A DNA stretch of 64,000 bases from Verrucomicrobiota bacterium (GTDB lineage Bacteria > Verrucomicrobiota > Kiritimatiellia > CAIQIC01 > JAGNIJ01). The stretch spans positions 177,010 to 241,009 of the forward strand of contig JAKLGK010000001.1 of NCBI GenBank assembly GCA_022710725.1, read 5' to 3'. Below the pieces are notes generated by a model. The model saw nothing but the letters and a program-made list of their open reading frames with translations, made no database searches and was not told where the DNA came from. Numbering within the stretch: the first letter of the stretch is position 1; every line of letters begins with the position of its first letter. A program made the translations under genes and the position numbers. Below are positions 60,339 through 64,000 of the stretch, piece after piece.

Positions 60339-61157
60339 TTAGATCCCCAGGTCCGCCCGCCGGCACTGGCCCTCGATGACGGCGCCGCTGCCGGTGGTGA
60401 TCTGGATCTTGAGCATGCCGGGGGTCAGCGCCTCGACGATTTTCACCTGGGCGCCGCGCTGGAGCAGGCCCAGTTGGCGGGAGGCGTCCTCGAGGGAGAA
60501 TACGGCGACGGTCTGCGGGGTGGTGATGGTCTGCCCGACGACGTCCACCGGGGCGGCGAGGCCGGCCAGACGCTGCTCGACGCGGGTCAGGTTCGGCGCC
60601 CAGCCGCCGAGCTTCTGGTTCTTGGCCTGGAGTTCCAGGCCCTTGAGCCGCCGGTTGAATGTCGAGGAGCGGACCTCCTCGGGGACGTCCTTGTCCACGC
60701 CGAAGATGCGGGCGAGGCCGTTGGCGACGAGGGACTCGGCGAGGTCCTCGCCCGCCTTGTTTTTCACGATGCCGTAGAACCGCTCGCGGTCGCTGCGCCC
60801 GCGGGCGTCCTCGCGCATGGTCTGGATCGAGAACCCCTCCTCGAGGAATTTCGCCGTGAACTTCTTGGCCTCCTTGCCGAGCTGGATCGAGGAGGCGGAA
60901 TCGATGCCGAAGTAGGCGGCCTGCTCGGCCACGCGCTCGGGGAGGCTGTCCTCGGATTCCGGGGTGTCGACGAAGTAGAGGCGGAAGATGTAGTGCCGCT
61001 TGTGCCAGCGGACATGGAAGCTGTCGCCGTCGTTCGAGGGGTCGTCGATCAGCGTGCAGTCCTCCATCACGCGCCACTTCGCCGCGTCGACGCCGGCCGG
61101 GAGAAGGGCCAGCGCCGCGAGGGCCGGCGCCAGCCGCTGTCGCCATCCGAAGCTCAT
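60339..61157 (-). CDS. Secreted staphylococcal-nuclease-like protein
   Basis: A 272-residue protein. The start at ATG 61157 (MSFGWRQRLAPALAAL) gives a signal peptide ending near ALLPAGVDA. The SNase/thermonuclease fold is seen in NDGDSFHVRWHKRHYIFRLYFVDTPESE (shown in part: DGDSFHV, RLYFVDTPE) and GRSDRERFYGIVK, with the Asp, Arg and Glu positions of the calcium-dependent active site. A ~80-residue C-terminal region (GQTITTPQTVAVFSLEDASR) forms an additional SH3-like domain. It may degrade extracellular DNA or RNA. It diverges from the kinase-like gene at 61223. Confidence 0.82.
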   Translation of the reverse strand: MSFGWRQRLAPALAALALLPAGVDAAKWRVMEDCTLIDDPSNDGDSFHVRWHKRHYIFRLYFVDTPESEDSLPERVAEQAAYFGIDSASSIQLGKEAKKFTAKFLEEGFSIQTMREDARGRSDRERFYGIVKNKAGEDLAESLVANGLARIFGVDKDVPEEVRSSTFNRRLKGLELQAKNQKLGGWAPNLTRVEQRLAGLAAPVDVVGQTITTPQTVAVFSLEDASRQLGLLQRGAQVKIVEALTPGMLKIQITTGSGAVIEGQCRRADLGI

Positions 61158-61222
61158 GGGTTGATTCTTACCACAGGTCGGGCACAATGTCATCCGTCAG
61201 GCTGAAAACTGGAGGAACCAGC

Positions 61223-61972
61223 ATGAGCGCTTCCGGCCGTTTGGTGATTCTTTCCGGCCCATCCTGCGCGGGGAAGAGCCCGCTGGACAAGGCCCTGGCC
61301 CGCCTTTATCCCGCGCTGCACGCCCGGCTGCGCAAGCTGGTGCTGCACAACAGCCGCGCGCCGCGGCCCGGCGAACGGGACGGCGTGGACTACCACTTCC
61401 GGCCGCGGCAGCAGGTCGAGGCCCTGCGAAGCAACCCGCGCTACGCCGTGCTCGACGTGCGGGGCGACCTGCAGGCGCTGGATCTCGAGGCGCTGGCGAA
61501 ACAGCTGGAGGGAGGCGACGCGTTTTTCGAGGGGAACCCGTTCGTCGGGCGGGTGCTGCTGACGCATCCGTCGCTGGCGGGGGTGCGGCGGTTGAGCGTG
61601 TTCCTCGCGCCGCTGTCGCGGGAGGAAATCCTCGAACTCAAGAATCCGGCACGGCGCGTGGCCCTGCCGGATTTCGTCACGGACATCATGCGGCGGAAGC
61701 TGCTTCGCCGGACGCGCAAGCAGAAGGGCGAACTGGCGCTGCCGGACCTGGAGAATATCGAGAAGCGGGCGGGCAGCGCGTACCAGGAACTGAAAGAAGC
61801 CCACGCCTTCGAGCATGTCATCCCGAACCACGACGGCGAGGACAGCGAGAACTGGGACGCGTTCTACTGGCCGCTGGGCGACGCGCGGCGCGCTCTGCAG
61901 GCGTTCGCGGCCCTGCTGGAAGGAAGGCCGGCCGCCGGCGTCGAAAAATGGGAACGCGACCTGGCGCCCTGA
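61223..61972 (+). CDS. Guanylate-kinase-like P-loop protein
   Basis: A 249-residue protein starting at ATG 61223 (MSASGRLVIL), with GGAGGA upstream. The P-loop GPSCAGKS (residues 12-19) and NSRAPRPGERDGVDYHF (~44-60) match the guanylate kinase fold and its GMP-binding/lid region. Yet the family SxTTR motif is replaced by HNSRAPR, and a long C-terminal part (after residue ~150) including LKNPARRVALPDFVTDIMRR has no counterpart in Gmk. It may use another nucleotide or an unknown acceptor. It is convergent with the glycosidase-like gene. Confidence 0.72.
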   Translation: MSASGRLVILSGPSCAGKSPLDKALARLYPALHARLRKLVLHNSRAPRPGERDGVDYHFRPRQQVEALRSNPRYAVLDVRGDLQALDLEALAKQLEGGDAFFEGNPFVGRVLLTHPSLAGVRRLSVFLAPLSREEILELKNPARRVALPDFVTDIMRRKLLRRTRKQKGELALPDLENIEKRAGSAYQELKEAHAFEHVIPNHDGEDSENWDAFYWPLGDARRALQAFAALLEGRPAAGVEKWERDLAP

Positions 61973-61992
61973 ACCGCCCCATCGGGCGCGGG

Positions 61993-64000
61993 CTACCTCT
62001 CCCCGTCCGCATTCGTTCTCACTTCCAAGACCAGGGGCTCCCCGAAACGGCCGCCATCCGGCTCCCGGCACTGGAGCACCCAGTCTCCGGATTCGGGGGC
62101 GCGCCACGTGATCCACTCCCGCTCCGTCCGGCGCAGGGGCCGCAAGGGCAGCGAATCCATTTGCTCGCCGCGGACCACCGCAACGAAAACCCGGGACGCG
62201 GCGCCCTCCGCCCAGGAAGCGCTGCCCGTATTGAGCACCTCCGCCTTGAGGGTCTGGCCCGGCTGAAGACGGACCGGCGAGCCCGGCGCCCGGGCCACCT
62301 CGCGGCCCTCCGCCTGGATACGGCCCCACTCCGCGTTGAAGCGGGCGCCGGCCTCCATCCTTGCCTCGCGCACCGGCACGATCTGGTCCCGGCGGAAACG
62401 GGGCACGGCGATCTGCAGGACCTGGCCGGCCGGGCGCCATTTGCCGTCCGCGCCGACCAACCCGCCATCCTCGCCGAACCCGGAACACCCGGCAGCCGGA
62501 TAGGCGGCGGCGATCAGGCCGGCGGCCTGGCTTCGCGCAACCAGTACGACGAAGAGATCGAACCAGCGTTCCTGGTTCGAGAGATCCGCGTCGCGCGGAT
62601 CCGGCCCCACGTCGACCGGCCCGCCGTGCCAGACCAGCGGCCGGCCTGCGATAGCCGACCGGGCCCGCTCCGCGAGCGCTGCGGCGGCCTCCCAGTCCGG
62701 TTCCAAGCGGCCGGCCCCGGGCAGCGACACGGATAGGAAATCGAGGTGGGCCGAACCGGGCGGCTCCGAATCGAACCAGGAGGACAGGGCGTCGGCGTCC
62801 ATCCGCGCGGTCAGCATCATGGCCCCGCCGATAAGCTGGAGGCGGCGGCGGATCCAGCCGGCGCGCCGGCTCGCGAAGTCGCCCAGGAAAAGGCGGTACG
62901 ATTCCTCCCCGGGCAAGGCCGTCCGGCCCGCCGCCTCGGCCTGCCAGGCGCGCCAAGCCGGCCCGAGCGACTGACGACGGGCTTCTCCCAGGAGTTCGCG
63001 GTTCCACTCGATATCCAGTGCCGCGAAGGTGGGATTCTCCGCCGCCCTGACCGCTTTCAACAGCCGCTCCGCGCGGTCCCATTCCGGATCGAGCGGATCC
63101 ATCCACGGCAGGGCCAGCACGATCACCATTTCCTGGCGGCGGGCTTCTTCCGCCACGTAGCGCAGCGGTTCGGCCTGCCGCTCGTCGCGGCACTCGATGA
63201 ACAGCGTGTTGTGCCCGGCCTCCCGGAGGCGGCGCAAGTCCTGGCGCACCGCATCCGGGTCGAAGCAGTCCGGGTCCAGCCAGGAGAGGGCGCCGGCCGG
63301 CGCGGGCGGTTCGTACCGAACGCCCGCCATGCCGAACGGCGAGCCGCGCCACTGGAAACGACCCCCGACGATCCCCAAGGGAGGAGGGGCTGCGTTCTTC
63401 TCCGGCAGCACCTTGATCCCCTGCTCCTGCCGGTCGTAGAAGAAGCCGGGGCGGCGAAGATCCTCGAGCACGATCACGACACGATGATCCTCCGGCAGGC
63501 TTCCGGCCGCGGCGGCCAGCCCGAGGCTGATCTCGAACGGCCGGTCGGGCGGGACGGCCGGGAGCACCGCCCGGCGCAGCACCTGCCCGTCGCTGTCGCG
63601 CCGGAGTTCGGCGGCGACGCCCACGCCGGAAATACCGGGGCGGCCCGCCCAGCAAGCCCGCACGCGGATCTCCTCGCGGGAGGCGTACACCCACTGGGGG
63701 CAGCCGGCGTACAGGAAATAGAGGTCGCCCTGGAGCCGCCGCACGGCGTCCGACACGATACGCTCCGTCAGCGGGCGCGGGGCGCCCGCCGGATCCAGCG
63801 CCACCCAGCCCCAGCGGCGCCACTTGCCGCCCGCCCGGCCCGCGAGGAACAGCGAGACGGGCCAGCCCTGCCGCCGCCCCCATTCGTCCTCCGCGCCGTA
63901 CAGGGGAATCCAGCGGCCCGCCCAGGACGCCGTCTCGACGGTCCCCCGGGGCAATCCCGGCGGAATGGCCGCCGCGTGCGCGGCCAGCCGCACCTTGTCG
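61993..64000 (-). CDS. Large glycosidase-like protein (5' end outside window)
   Basis: An open frame of at least 666 residues that reaches the window edge; GTG 63993 is probably internal. The middle of the protein reads like a TIM-barrel hydrolase: GMAGVRYEPP, DPDAVRQDLRRLREAGHNTLF, VIVLALPWMDPLDPEW and FAALDIEWNREL (which would hold a catalytic acid). Flanking regions are beta-rich, and the C-terminus (GQTLKAEVLNTGSASW...WVLQCREPDGG) is an immunoglobulin-like domain. It resembles glycoside hydrolase proteins with accessory domains. No signal peptide can be seen because the start is missing. Exact family not determined. Confidence 0.65.
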   Translation of the reverse strand, partial: DKVRLAAHAAAIPPGLPRGTVETASWAGRWIPLYGAEDEWGRRQGWPVSLFLAGRAGGKWRRWGWVALDPAGAPRPLTERIVSDAVRRLQGDLYFLYAGCPQWVYASREEIRVRACWAGRPGISGVGVAAELRRDSDGQVLRRAVLPAVPPDRPFEISLGLAAAAGSLPEDHRVVIVLEDLRRPGFFYDRQEQGIKVLPEKNAAPPPLGIVGGRFQWRGSPFGMAGVRYEPPAPAGALSWLDPDCFDPDAVRQDLRRLREAGHNTLFIECRDERQAEPLRYVAEEARRQEMVIVLALPWMDPLDPEWDRAERLLKAVRAAENPTFAALDIEWNRELLGEARRQSLGPAWRAWQAEAAGRTALPGEESYRLFLGDFASRRAGWIRRRLQLIGGAMMLTARMDADALSSWFDSEPPGSAHLDFLSVSLPGAGRLEPDWEAAAALAERARSAIAGRPLVWHGGPVDVGPDPRDADLSNQERWFDLFVVLVARSQAAGLIAAAYPAAGCSGFGEDGGLVGADGKWRPAGQVLQIAVPRFRRDQIVPVREARMEAGARFNAEWGRIQAEGREVARAPGSPVRLQPGQTLKAEVLNTGSASWAEGAASRVFVAVVRGEQMDSLPLRPLRRTEREWITWRAPESGDWVLQCREPDGGRFGEPLVLEVRTNADGER

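Noticed and set aside
61190..63883. 897-codon minus-strand frame overlapping the glycosidase-like gene
   Set aside because: Gly/Arg-rich shadow that also runs antisense through the kinase-like gene; the other frame has coherent TIM-barrel-like and Ig-like sequence.

Overview
The window is a GC-rich bacterial chromosome segment. It most resembles an anaerobic, fermentative member of the PVC superphylum, probably Kiritimatiellota within the Verrucomicrobiota. That placement is inferred from the gene mix: a giant protein with autotransporter-associated repeats, small PEP-CTERM and thrombospondin-3-type secreted proteins, many GT-C glycosyltransferases fused to TPRs, a group 3b-type [NiFe] hydrogenase, acetate kinase and phosphotransacetylase, and dispersed TTTTCCAAT/ATTGGAAAA palindromes. 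No rRNA or tRNA gene was seen. Because of the GC bias, long open frames lie opposite almost every large gene; they are treated as shadows.

Region 1 (1-23343, all minus strand) is a surface-decoration island. Eight polytopic GT-C-type glycosyltransferases, four of them with recognisable C-terminal TPRs or belonging to the TMTC-like class, surround one 2677-residue secreted repeat protein at 3068-11101. That protein has its own near-consensus sigma-70 promoter. The obvious reading is that the membrane enzymes glycosylate exported proteins or build envelope glycans. Region 2 (23394-26643) holds small secreted proteins: a short signal-peptide protein, a TSP3-type protein coupled to a PEP-CTERM protein, and a PEGA-domain protein.

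Region 3 (26657-30563) is a three-gene operon: a membrane-anchored zinc-ribbon/multi-OB-fold protein, a TctA/DUF112-type permease and a YdjM-type membrane hydrolase. Region 4 (30698-33600) is a soluble PAS histidine kinase with its NarL-type regulator. It is followed by an RNA leader that looks like a terminator-antiterminator switch in front of a tandem winged-helix regulator. Region 5 (33635-37598) carries a 26-bp palindrome, asparaginyl-tRNA synthetase with a coiled-coil insertion, a TIGR00725-type protein, a gluzincin peptidase and two ferritin-like proteins.

Region 6 (37675-51361) is the energy-metabolism core. Minus-strand hypE, hypD, hypC and a half-length hypF lie downstream of a radical SAM/SPASM gene, whose promoter is flanked by two long palindromes. 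Next come pta and ackA for acetate formation, then an apparently exported Pcm. The plus-strand block is hydBGDA (NAD(P)-linked hydrogenase), a maturation protease, hypA and hypB. Together these could couple substrate-level ATP synthesis to hydrogen turnover.

Region 7 (51382-64000) is mostly housekeeping: xseB, xseA, ymdB, rny, fthC, rarA and a 6S RNA gene at 57289-57479, then pheT. A secreted thermonuclease-like protein, a divergent guanylate-kinase-like protein and the 3' part of a large glycosidase-like protein follow.

The best candidates for undescribed biology are the RNA switch at 32896-33039, the palindromic operator families (33635, 42427-42530, 38686-38798, 60197-60248), the OB-fold/permease/hydrolase cassette, and the hyp operon with radical SAM and a half-size HypF.
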